Origin: Aggregatilineales bacterium
GTDB lineage: Bacteria > Chloroflexota > Anaerolineae > Aggregatilineales > Ch27
DNA length: 49,785 nt
Assembly: GCA_029976005.1 (NCBI GenBank)
Contig: JARKOQ010000123.1
Span: 1-49,785, forward strand
Direction of reading: 5' to 3'
Shown: positions 23,898 to 31,444 of the stretch, piece after piece
Position numbering within the stretch: the first letter of the stretch is position 1
How the letters are laid out: each line of letters begins with the position of its first letter
Made by a program: the position numbers and the translations under genes
The notes under the pieces: model-generated
The model's database searches: none
What the model was told of the DNA's origin: nothing
The model's input: only the letters and a program-made list of their open reading frames with translations

Positions 23898-25391
23898 CTA
23901 CGGCGCGGTCTGGGACTGGGGCGCTGCCTGCTGTTGAAGAGAGTCGCACTCCAGGTGGAGGACGTACTCCCCCCAAGCGTATTCCTGGCTGGCATCGGAA
24001 TCGCTGCGCCCGACGATCAGACTGTAGATTCCTTCTTCGGGCAGGGTGAAAGAAATCCGGGAGTCGGTGTTGGAGGGGGAGACATCGTCGTTTTGCTCCA
24101 GAACATTGTCGCCCGGATCGAGCAGGGTCAGGCTGGTATTCAGGTAGGTGTTGTCCGCATTGCGGTTGGCATGGCGCAGGGAGACGGAGATGGGCTTGCC
24201 CTCGGTGCCCAGAAACAGCCAGCGCTCTTCCGGATGGCCCGTGGAAAGCTGGCCATAGGTCTCGTTGTTGCAGGCGATGGCCTGAAAGTCGCAGATTACC
24301 GTCACCCGGTAATTGCCGGAACCGGAACCGCCATAACGCGCGGCTTCGACCGTCCAGTCCCCCGGACTCCAGAGTTGGAAATCGGCGCGGGCGTTGTTCT
24401 CCAGCCCGCTGTCGTCGTCCTGTTTGACGACCTCGCCCGCCGGATCGCGCAGGGTCAGAAGGGGATCAAGCCCGCCGCCCGGCTCGGCATCCAGGGTCAG
24501 CAGCACCCATTCGCCCTGTCCGGCCGCCGTCAGAGTCCAGGTCTCCTGGGGGATGGAGTCGCTGAGGTACCCGTGGAATTCGCCGCCACAGGCCAGGCTT
24601 CTGTCTCCGGCCGGGATTCCGCTGAGGAAGGTGTCGGACGTCGGGACAGGTGGGGTCTGGTCCGTGGGCTGGCTCGGATTGGCGAGGAGCGCCGCCACCC
24701 CGGCCGCGATCGCGACCAGCAGGCCGATCCCGCCGAGCAGGGGCCAGCGCCGGTTCCGGGTGGGCGGTTTGCCGGAGGCGGCTCTGGCCGGCCGGACCTG
24801 GCCCGCGCCGGGGCGCTGGATTGGAGCCGTCTTGAACAGGTCGGGCTGGATCGGCGCGGTCTGGACGGAAGCCGGGGAAGGCGGGCGAGTCTCCGGCTTG
24901 GGGGGCGGGGCGGGTGCTTCCCGGACGGCGGCGAACTCCCTGATCTTGGCGATCAGGCGCTCCATATCGCGCCGGAAATCGGGATCGTCGCGGATGATGG
25001 CCGCGTTGCGATAGGCCAGCTCCTGCATCCCCGGCGGCAGGTCGGCGGAACCGGGCATCGGCGCGCCATAGACCAGCACCGGGATGACCAGCACGTCCGG
25101 CCGGGTCAGCCCGGCTTCGATCTCGATCCGGACGAAGTCGTCGGGGTTGTCCAGGCGGCGCACGCCCTCCGGCGTGCCGGACGCCACCCAGCCCGGCCCG
25201 ATGATCGCCAGCAGCACGTTGCAGGCGGAGACTTCGTGTTCCAGCGCCGCGCGGAAGTCGGCCCCCGGCGGGATGTCATCCACGTCCTTGAAGACGAGGT
25301 CGTCGCCGAAGGCGTTCACCAGATGGTCGTAGATGCGGCCGGTGACGGTCACGCTGTCCGCCCGGCGGTAGGAGATGAAGATGCGTGGCAT
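23898..25391 (-). CDS. Membrane TIR-domain protein with two extracytoplasmic beta-sandwich domains
   Basis: Residues 1-145 are a TIR_2-type domain: 'RIFISYRRADS', 'FKDVDDIPPGADF', 'LLAIIGPGW' and 'DDFVRIEIEAGL', where Glu90 matches the NADase catalytic Glu position. A Pro-rich linker and a basic 'RNRR' precede one membrane segment (about 222-241), predicting an N-in topology. Outside lie two PPC-like beta-sandwich domains (about 262-370 and 375-485). Each carries two Cys near its ends, suiting a disulfide. TIR domains degrade NAD or mediate TIR assembly; which applies is unknown. The likely role is signal reception at the envelope with a cytoplasmic TIR output. It is monocistronic and divergent from the AEC gene. 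Confidence 0.85.
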   Translation of the reverse strand: MPRIFISYRRADSVTVTGRIYDHLVNAFGDDLVFKDVDDIPPGADFRAALEHEVSACNVLLAIIGPGWVASGTPEGVRRLDNPDDFVRIEIEAGLTRPDVLVIPVLVYGAPMPGSADLPPGMQELAYRNAAIIRDDPDFRRDMERLIAKIREFAAVREAPAPPPKPETRPPSPASVQTAPIQPDLFKTAPIQRPGAGQVRPARAASGKPPTRNRRWPLLGGIGLLVAIAAGVAALLANPSQPTDQTPPVPTSDTFLSGIPAGDRSLACGGEFHGYLSDSIPQETWTLTAAGQGEWVLLTLDAEPGGGLDPLLTLRDPAGEVVKQDDDSGLENNARADFQLWSPGDWTVEAARYGGSGSGNYRVTVICDFQAIACNNETYGQLSTGHPEERWLFLGTEGKPISVSLRHANRNADNTYLNTSLTLLDPGDNVLEQNDDVSPSNTDSRISFTLPEEGIYSLIVGRSDSDASQEYAWGEYVLHLECDSLQQQAAPQSQTAP

Positions 25392-25486
25392 GGATGCGAA
25401 TCTCGTTATGTAGACAATAAATCTCTATTTTGTTCTGTGTATCGTAGCATCAAACCGGCCTGAGAATCAATGGGCTGCTCGGACAA

Positions 25487-25521
25487 CAGCAATCAGCACT
25501 CAGCCGTCAGCGGTCAGCCAA
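25487..25521. repeat. Heptad repeat block, CAGCNNN (GCTGNNN on minus), five units
   Basis: CAGC begins at 25487, 25494, 25501, 25508 and 25515, exactly 7 bases apart. It is the inverse orientation of the 19539 block. Confidence 0.75.
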
Positions 25522-25581
25522 ACACAAAACAGACATGCAGCATTGCCAAGCAGGTCCGGTTTTCACCCCTTAGGTGTGCCG

Positions 25582-25622
25582 GTTTGCGCCTGGACGCTTG
25601 CCGCTTCGACGCTGCCTGCGGC
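25582..25622 (-). repeat. Dispersed ~40-bp repeat, copy 2
   Basis: On the minus strand it reads CCGCAGGCAGCGTC then AAGCGGCAAGCGTCCAGG. It matches the copy at 38491-38525 at 31 of 35 positions. Confidence 0.65.
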
Positions 25623-25690
25623 CCGACCTGTATAGTGCGGTCCGTGGCTTGCTGTTTTGGATGCGGCAGCCCTGGAGTCTGGGGTGATCG

Positions 25691-25699
25691 TGGTACAAT
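25691..25699 (+). promoter_or_regulatory. Extended -10 promoter (TGG-TACAAT) of the AEC gene
   Basis: TG at 25691-25692 and TACAAT at 25694-25699. The next ATG (25708) is 8 bases downstream and opens a mini-ORF. Confidence 0.55.
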
Positions 25700-25707
25700 C
25701 CGGCCCC

Positions 25708-25749
25708 ATGCATCCATCTGGACTCGCTCAGGATATCCCACCGCTATGA
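25708..25749 (+). CDS. Leaderless 13-codon upstream ORF coupled to the AEC gene
   Basis: ATG at 25708 opens MHPSGLAQDIPPL and ends in TGA at 25747-25749, which overlaps the AEC start codon as ATGA. The ATG lies 8 bases after a TACAAT box, so it would be at or near the mRNA 5' end. The AEC ATG lacks a Shine-Dalgarno, so ribosomes finishing this peptide could re-initiate there. The peptide itself has no recognised function. This is a prediction from geometry only. Confidence 0.4.
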   Translation: MHPSGLAQDIPPL

Positions 25750-26660
25750 CCGTGCTGAATGTCGCCTACAATGTCGTCCTGCCTGTGTTCCTCATCGTCG
25801 GACTGGCGGCGTTGGTCTCGCGCCGGCTCGCGCTCGATTCGCGCACGCTCGGCACCCTGATCATCTACGTGTTCTCCCCGGCGCTGGTCCTCGATGGGAT
25901 TTCCACCTCGGCCCTCGACCCCGGCGAGATCGGCCAGATTTCCGCGGTGGTCTTCGCCGTGGCGGGGGTGGTGGCGCTGCTGGCCTGGGGCACGACGCGT
26001 CTCCTGCGCTTCGACCGGAAGCTGGCGAGCGTGTTCATCATGACCTCGATCCTGATCAACGCGGGCAACTATGGCCTGCCCCTAAACGAATTCGCGTTCG
26101 GGGCGGAGGGCGTGGCGCGGGCGATGGTCTACTACGTGATGACCACGGTGGTGGCCAACACGCTGGGGGTCTTCCTGGCCTCGCGTGGGGAGGCTTCCGG
26201 CCGCGAAGCGGCCCTCAACGTGTTCCGCGTGCCGCTGCTGTATGCCCTCCTGCTGGGGCTGGCGCTCAACTTTGGCGGCGTGATCCTGCCGACGCCAGTC
26301 GCCCGTGCCGTGCATCTGCTGGGCCAGGCGGCCGTGCCGTGCATGCTGGTCATGCTGGGCCTCCAACTGGCGAAGGTTTCGTCATTGCGCCGCCAGATCG
26401 GGCCGGTTGTGTTGGCTTCCGGGTTGCGGCTGGTGGTCGCCCCGCTGGTCGCCGTGGGGATGACCGCCCTGTTCGGCCTGACCGGGATCACACGTAGCGT
26501 GTCGATTGTCGAATCGGCCATGCCGACGGCCGTGATCAGCAGCGCTCTGGCCGCCCAGTTCAACGCGGATGGGGAATTCACCGCCGCGGTGGTCCTGGTC
26601 AGCACGGCGGCCAGCCTGATCACGCTCAGCGTGCTGCTGGCCCTGCTGGGGGTGGGGTGA
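25746..26660 (+). CDS. AEC-family transporter (auxin efflux carrier-like)
   Basis: This 304-residue membrane protein has about ten hydrophobic segments in two halves. Family features include 'VVLPVFLIVGLAALVSRR' at the N-terminus, 'YVFSPALVLDGIS', 'ILINAGNYGLPLNEFAFG' with the conserved Asn-Gly-Pro crossing motif, and 'GQAAVPCMLVMLGLQLA'. Bacterial members move small carboxylates such as malate or malonate; the substrate here is unknown. ATG at 25746 overlaps the stop of an upstream mini-ORF. It converges on the GT2 glycosyltransferase gene. Confidence 0.88.
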   Translation: MTVLNVAYNVVLPVFLIVGLAALVSRRLALDSRTLGTLIIYVFSPALVLDGISTSALDPGEIGQISAVVFAVAGVVALLAWGTTRLLRFDRKLASVFIMTSILINAGNYGLPLNEFAFGAEGVARAMVYYVMTTVVANTLGVFLASRGEASGREAALNVFRVPLLYALLLGLALNFGGVILPTPVARAVHLLGQAAVPCMLVMLGLQLAKVSSLRRQIGPVVLASGLRLVVAPLVAVGMTALFGLTGITRSVSIVESAMPTAVISSALAAQFNADGEFTAAVVLVSTAASLITLSVLLALLGVG

Positions 26661-26663
26661 GAA

Positions 26664-26698
26664 ATAATTGTTAATTTTGAATGCTTAATTTTGAATTG
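26664..26698. repeat. Heptad repeat block, A/T-rich type, five units
   Basis: Units ATAATTG, TTAATTT, TGAATGC, TTAATTT and TGAATTG run in a 7-base register (14-base higher period). It begins 3 bases after the AEC stop and is much richer in A/T than its surroundings. Confidence 0.65.
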
Positions 26699-26727
26699 AA
26701 AAGCAGGGCAGGACGCTCTTGCCGGGG

Positions 26728-27426
26728 TTATCCGCCGGGCGTGGATTGCTGTTTTCGGGCGGTCTGGACGCGGCGGCGGGTCTGGAGAACGATCCGGGCG
26801 AACTGGCGGGCGTGGTGCAGGGGGCGGATGTGGCTGCGCTCGTCGGCGTAGATGGTCTTGATCGGGACCCAGCCGAGCGTGTAGCCGCGCAGCACGCAGA
26901 CCGTGATCATCTCCACTTCGAATTCGAAACCCTGTTCGGCGCTGTCCAGCACGGCCTCCATCATGCGCCGGCTGAGCAGCCGGTAGCCGGACTGGTTATC
27001 TGGCACGGGCTGGCCCAGCGCCCAGGAGAACAGCCAGCGGCCCAGGGTGTTGCTCAGGCGGCGCACCAGGGGCATCTCCTGGTAGCGCCGCGCGCCGATG
27101 ATCAGGTCAGGCCGGGTGGCTTCGTAAGCGGCCAGGAAGGCCGGGATTTCGTCCGGGTCATGCTGGCCGTCGGCGTCGAGCATGACGATGGCGTCCGCGC
27201 CCTCGTCCAGCGCGTGCCGGAAGCCCGCCCGCAATGCCGCGCCCTTGCCCTGGTTGGGCGCCTGGCGGATCACTGCGGCCCCCGCCGCTTCGGCGCGGGC
27301 CGCTGTCTCGTCGCGGGAGCCGTCATCGACCACGAGGACGGGCACATAGGCGCGGGCGCGGGTCACGGTCGCGCCGACGTGGGCTTCTTCGTTGTAACCG
27401 GGGATCACGGCCAGATAGACGGGCAT
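26728..27426 (-). CDS. GT2-family glycosyltransferase (dolichyl-phosphate mannose synthase-like)
   Basis: This 232-residue GT-A protein has 'AVIPGYNEE' (nucleotide binding), 'VLVVDDGSRDET', 'NQGKGAALRAGF' and 'DAIVMLDADGQHDPDEIP', where DAD is the metal-binding motif. 'NQSGYRLLSRRMM' and 'FEFEVEMI' supply the acceptor-side Glu region. Such enzymes transfer a sugar from a nucleotide donor to polyprenyl phosphate, providing donors for GT-C enzymes like the one at 415-2337. It has no C-terminal membrane segments. A GGAAC Shine-Dalgarno is weak. The acceptor and sugar are inferred, not shown. Confidence 0.88.
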   Translation of the reverse strand: MPVYLAVIPGYNEEAHVGATVTRARAYVPVLVVDDGSRDETAARAEAAGAAVIRQAPNQGKGAALRAGFRHALDEGADAIVMLDADGQHDPDEIPAFLAAYEATRPDLIIGARRYQEMPLVRRLSNTLGRWLFSWALGQPVPDNQSGYRLLSRRMMEAVLDSAEQGFEFEVEMITVCVLRGYTLGWVPIKTIYADERSHIRPLHHARQFARIVLQTRRRVQTARKQQSTPGG

Positions 27427-27608
27427 GGGCGGGTTCCTGACGTTGAAAAGAGTGGATGGTGCAAGGTCATAGCCAACCTATCGGCGGGCGGCATCCATAA
27501 AGAGTGTATCCGGCATGGTCGGCCGTTCGAGGCGGGCGGACGAGGCCGTGCTTTGTCCCTACAAATTCGTCGCCGGGCGCGCCCGATCGCATCCGCGCCC
27601 CCGCTTCC

Positions 27609-27643
27609 ACTGAAAACTGAGAACTGTCCACTGATAACTGCTT
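27609..27643. repeat. Heptad repeat block, ACTGNNN type, five units
   Basis: ACTG begins at 27609, 27616, 27623, 27630 and 27637, exactly 7 bases apart. It touches the rsgA stop codon (27645-27647). Confidence 0.75.
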
Positions 27644-27644
27644 C

Positions 27645-28664
27645 TTATACCCAATCCTCGTAGGAATTCTCGATCTCGTAGCGCAGCCGGAGGAAGCTCT
27701 TGTAGCGCTCCAGGTGGATGTCGCCGCGCCGTACGGCGTTGCGCACGGCGCAGCCCGGCTCGTGGGTATGGGTGCAGTCCGCGAACTGGCAGTCCTTGAC
27801 GAACGGGGCGATATCGATGAAATAGGCTTCCAGCTCCATCGGCTCGACGTCCCAGATGGCGATCCCCCGGATGCCGGGCGTATCGGCCACGTAACCGCCG
27901 CCGTCCAGCCTGAACAGCTCGCGGTGGACGGTGGTATGGCGGCCCTTGGTGGTGGCCTCGCTGACCTCGCTGACGCGCAGGCCCAGCCCGGCCTGGATCG
28001 CGTTGAGCAGGCTGGTTTTGCCGACCCCCGATGGCCCGCTGAAGACCGAGATGTGCCCGGCGAGCTGCTCGCGCAGGGCGGCGATGCCTTCCCCGCTGCG
28101 GGCGCTGGTGTAGAACACCGGGTAGCCGATCCGGGGATAGCGCTCGAAGATCGCCTCGATGTCCTCGCGGGAAGGGGTTGGCTCGCCGTCGATGACCTGG
28201 CCGGCCAGGTCGATCTTGTTGACCACGATCCGGATCAGCGGGATTTTGCCCTTCTCGGCGGCGACCAGCAGCCGGTCCAGGGCGCGCGGGTTGGGGTCGG
28301 GGTGGGTGGCGGCGAAGACGAACACGGCCTGATCCACATTGGCGATCAGGATTTGCTCGCGGCCCTGGGCCGCCGTGCCCCGGCCGCCCTGCTGGCTGGC
28401 GCGGGAGAGCACCTGGGCGCGGGGATGGACGCGCTCGATCACGGCGCTGCCATCGGCCTGAACCTCGATCGTGACCCGATCGCCGATGGTGCACAGGTCG
28501 GTGCGCTCTTCTTCTTCCTTGCGGACCTTGCGGGAGGCTTCTTCCTTGATACGGCCGCGAATCTGGCTGGTGAAGTCGCCTTCCGGCGTCTCCACCCAAA
28601 AGAATCCGCTCTGCTGTTTGACCACCAGACCGTCCAACCGCTTCAGCGTGGATTCCACGGACAT
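27645..28664 (-). CDS. rsgA: Ribosome small-subunit-dependent GTPase A
   Basis: RsgA is a circularly permuted GTPase that helps late maturation of the 30S subunit and is inhibited by ppGpp. An N-terminal OB fold (about 1-90) precedes the permuted motifs: 'VVNKIDL' (G4), 'TSARSGEG' (G5), 'SGPSGVGKTSLLN' (G1, near 207-219), 'TKGRHTT' (G2) and 'VADTPGI' (G3). The C-terminal zinc knuckle 'CQFADCTHTHEPGC' has the CX5CXHX5C layout. At 339 residues it is of usual length, with an extra basic/acidic stretch 'RKVRKEEEER' in the OB region. It begins 6 bp after the REC-PAS kinase gene ends, so it is the last gene of the signalling operon. Confidence 0.95.
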   Translation of the reverse strand: MSVESTLKRLDGLVVKQQSGFFWVETPEGDFTSQIRGRIKEEASRKVRKEEEERTDLCTIGDRVTIEVQADGSAVIERVHPRAQVLSRASQQGGRGTAAQGREQILIANVDQAVFVFAATHPDPNPRALDRLLVAAEKGKIPLIRIVVNKIDLAGQVIDGEPTPSREDIEAIFERYPRIGYPVFYTSARSGEGIAALREQLAGHISVFSGPSGVGKTSLLNAIQAGLGLRVSEVSEATTKGRHTTVHRELFRLDGGGYVADTPGIRGIAIWDVEPMELEAYFIDIAPFVKDCQFADCTHTHEPGCAVRNAVRRGDIHLERYKSFLRLRYEIENSYEDWV

Positions 28665-28670
28665 TGGGGT

Positions 28671-30971
28671 TTACCGGGCCTGGGCGCAGGGCAGATAGAC
28701 GCTGAAGGTGCTGCCCTGGCCGGGGGTGCTTTCCACCGTGACGCGGCCGTTGTGGGTGTCCACGATTTCCTTCACGATGGAGAGGCCCAACCCGGTGCCC
28801 TCGACCCCGCTCAGTTTGGCCCCGTCGCTGCGGTAGAAGCGCTCGAAAATGCGAGGCTGATCGGCAGCCTCGATGCCGATCCCGGTATCCGAGACGGTCA
28901 GGCGCACCTGATCCTCATCCCGGTCGACATCCACGTCGATTGCCCCGCCGATGGGCGTGTAGTTGACGGCGTTGGCGAACAGGTTGGCGATCACCCGCTC
29001 CAGCTTGGAGCGATCCCCCAGGATAAGCGGCAGGTGATCGGCCACGTTCAGGTGGACGGTCTGCTGCTTGCTTTCCGCCTGGGCCGCGTGGGTGACCACC
29101 ACCTCTTCGATCAGCGCGCCCAGGTCGAGCGATTCCATGTGGAATTGCACCGCGCCGCGATCAAGCTGGGAGAGCATGCGCAGGTCGTTGACCAGGTTTT
29201 CCAGGCGGCGAGTCTGGGCCTCCAGGGCGGTCAGGTGGTATTCCAGGCGGGCGGGCGAGGCGCGCAACGCGTAAATCTGCAGCTTGAGGTTGGCGATCGG
29301 GTTGGCCAGGTCGTGGGCGGCGTTGGCGACGAAGCGCGTCTTGAAGCGGTCGATCTCCTTCAGGTGGGTGATGTCGCGCAGGCTGAGCACGATTCCATCC
29401 AGCGCCCCCGTCTGGGTTTTGACCGGGGTGAGCGCGATGTCCACGTCAATTGATCTGGAATCCGACCTGACCAGACTGACCTCGACTCGCGCGCCCCGGC
29501 CGTGCTCCAGCACGTCGAACAGGGCGTGCGACGCCTTTTCGAGGTGCTGCGGCTCCGGGATCACATCCAAAATCTGCTCGATGGCCGTCTGAACCCGGAA
29601 GTCGAACAGCCGCTCGAAGGCCGGGTTGGCCGCTATGATGTCGCCGTTGGGCCGGGCCAGGGCGATCGCGTCGCTGCTGTTGTTCAGGATGGCCTGGAGC
29701 TGCTCCATCGTCCGGCTGAGCTGGCGGGTGCGCTCGTCGACCAGGTTGGCGAGCTGGCCGGCGTAGCGTTCCAGTTCGGCCTGCATCAGTTCGCGCTCGG
29801 TCATGTCGCGGGCCAGGGCGAGGATGTACTTACGGCCGCCCATGTCGAAGTAGCCCATCCGGACCTCGACCGGGAAGGTCGTGCCATCCTTGCGCTGATG
29901 TCTCCCGGAGATCGTGCCGGTCTGGTCGAGGTTGCGCTCGAACCAGGTTTCGAAATCCGGCTGGGGCCTGAACTCGACGTCGATGTCCGCGATTGCCATT
30001 CCCATCAGTTCTTCGCGCGTGTATCCCAGCGACGTGCAGGTCTGTTGGTTGACGTTCACGACCCGCCCGTGCGGATCGACCACGAACAGGGCGTCGGCGG
30101 CGTGCTCCACCAACTGCCGGAAGCGCGCCTCGCTGTCGCGCAGGGCTTCCTCGGCCAGCTTGCGCTCGGTGATGTCCTCCTCGATGGCGACGTAGTGCGT
30201 CGTGACTCCGGCGGCGTTTTTGATCGGCGCGATCGTGATCGAGGACCAGTAGGTTTCTCCGGACTTGCGGCGGTTGAGCAGTTCCCCGCGCCATTCATGC
30301 CCGGCCTCAAGCTGCTGCCTGAGCGACTCGTAGGTAGCGGGTGGAGTCAGCCCGGACTGGAGCAGGCGCGGGGTGCGGCCGAGAGTCTCGGCCTTTGTAT
30401 AGCCGGTGGTCTCGGTGAAACGGGGGTTGATGTACTCGATCTCGCCCTGGAGATTGGTGATGAAGATCGCGTTCGGGCTTTGCTCGACCGCCAGGGACAG
30501 CTTGCGAAGCTGATCCTCGGCCTCACGGCGGGCGTGCCGGACCCGATGCTCCTCCAGTTCGCGCTGGATGGCGGGCAGCAGCCGGTTCAGATTGCCCTTC
30601 ATGATGTAGTCGTGCGCGCCGGCCTTCATGGCGGCCACGGCGACATCCTCGCCGATGATGCCGGAGACGACGAAAAAGGGGATGTCCTGCCCGGATTCCT
30701 TGAAGATCGCCAGGGCGGTCATACCGTCGAAGCGGGGCATGGAGTAATCGGTGATGACGATATCCCAGGTCTGGTCGGCCAGGGCCGCGCGCATGGCTTC
30801 CGGCGTGTCGACCCGCTCGAAAGTGCTCAGGGTATACCCGCCGCGGTGCAGCAGACGCCGCAGCAGCAGCGCGTCATCCTCTGAATCTTCGACCAGAAGC
30901 AGGCGGAGCTGAGTAGGCGGACGATCGGCCATACGTGACGATGAATTCACTTCCAAAGGATAGATGTTCAT
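28671..30971 (-). CDS. REC-PAS-PAS-PAS histidine kinase (766 aa)
   Basis: An N-terminal receiver domain (about 22-140) carries phospho-acceptor Asp75 in 'IVITDYSMP' and the acidic pair in 'LLVEDSEDD'. Three PAS domains follow at about 155-275, 280-400 and 415-530 with PAC-like ends such as 'YVAIEEDITERK'. The HisKA motif is unusual, 'ANAAHDLANPIAN' with His553. The ATPase domain has 'NLFANAVNY', 'VSDTGIGIE' and 'GTGLGLSIV'. It should receive phosphate on its receiver and signal through its kinase core. Its ATG follows the response-regulator stop by one base (TAA-G-ATG), so translation is coupled. rsgA follows 6 bp downstream. Confidence 0.9.
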   Translation of the reverse strand: MNIYPLEVNSSSRMADRPPTQLRLLLVEDSEDDALLLRRLLHRGGYTLSTFERVDTPEAMRAALADQTWDIVITDYSMPRFDGMTALAIFKESGQDIPFFVVSGIIGEDVAVAAMKAGAHDYIMKGNLNRLLPAIQRELEEHRVRHARREAEDQLRKLSLAVEQSPNAIFITNLQGEIEYINPRFTETTGYTKAETLGRTPRLLQSGLTPPATYESLRQQLEAGHEWRGELLNRRKSGETYWSSITIAPIKNAAGVTTHYVAIEEDITERKLAEEALRDSEARFRQLVEHAADALFVVDPHGRVVNVNQQTCTSLGYTREELMGMAIADIDVEFRPQPDFETWFERNLDQTGTISGRHQRKDGTTFPVEVRMGYFDMGGRKYILALARDMTERELMQAELERYAGQLANLVDERTRQLSRTMEQLQAILNNSSDAIALARPNGDIIAANPAFERLFDFRVQTAIEQILDVIPEPQHLEKASHALFDVLEHGRGARVEVSLVRSDSRSIDVDIALTPVKTQTGALDGIVLSLRDITHLKEIDRFKTRFVANAAHDLANPIANLKLQIYALRASPARLEYHLTALEAQTRRLENLVNDLRMLSQLDRGAVQFHMESLDLGALIEEVVVTHAAQAESKQQTVHLNVADHLPLILGDRSKLERVIANLFANAVNYTPIGGAIDVDVDRDEDQVRLTVSDTGIGIEAADQPRIFERFYRSDGAKLSGVEGTGLGLSIVKEIVDTHNGRVTVESTPGQGSTFSVYLPCAQAR

Positions 30972-30972
30972 C

Positions 30973-31386
30973 TTAGTTGGGCGGCGGCTCGTTGATGGTC
31001 AGCCAGTACACTCCGAACTGGTAGACCGTGTCGCGAAATTCCACAAAATCCACCGGCTTGCGGATATAGCCATTGGCTCCCAACGTATAGCCATTGAGCA
31101 TGTCCGCCTGTTCGTTGGACGAGGTCAGGATGACCACGGGCACCAGCCGGGTGCGGCTGTTCTGGCGTATCTCGCGCAGGACTTCCAGGCCGTCCTTGCG
31201 CGGCAGCTTGAGGTCCAGCAGGATGACCGTGGGCAGCGTGGCCGCTCCGGTGAGGTAATCCAGGGCCTCGACGCCATCCCTGGCGACCACCACGTCCTGG
31301 GTCAGGTTGTTGCGCTTGAGCGCGCGCAGAGCCAGCGCCTCGTCGTCCGGGTTATCCTCCACCAGCAGGATGTATTTCTTGGTCAT
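30973..31386 (-). CDS. Rcp1-like single-domain response regulator
   Basis: This 137-residue receiver has 'YILLVEDNPDDEALALRAL', phospho-acceptor Asp58 in 'VILLDLKLP', Ser/Thr in 'VVILTSS' and Lys in 'GYIRKPVDF'. The NPDDE motif and 'LPRKDGLEVL' are typical of Rcp1-type regulators, which pair with phytochrome-like or PAS/GAF kinases and have no DNA-binding output. The start MTKKYI was chosen for its GAGGTAG Shine-Dalgarno 4 bases upstream; the upstream in-frame ATG at 31434 lacks one. It lies 58 bp after the 1173-aa kinase gene and is the likely acceptor of that kinase. Confidence 0.93.
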   Translation of the reverse strand: MTKKYILLVEDNPDDEALALRALKRNNLTQDVVVARDGVEALDYLTGAATLPTVILLDLKLPRKDGLEVLREIRQNSRTRLVPVVILTSSNEQADMLNGYTLGANGYIRKPVDFVEFRDTVYQFGVYWLTINEPPPN

Positions 31387-31444
31387 GAGGCTACCTCGCC
31401 CGATCAGAACCAGGGGTGTGAAGTCGAATGGCATGGGCTGATCC

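Larger units (their letters stand above)
25392..25745. other. 354-bp divergent region between TIR and AEC genes
   Basis: It contains, in order: an A/T-rich stretch with possible minus-strand -10 boxes for the TIR gene, a heptad block (25487-25521), a dispersed repeat copy (25582-25622) and the AEC promoter with a coupled mini-ORF (25691-25749). No RNA gene was seen. Confidence 0.5.
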
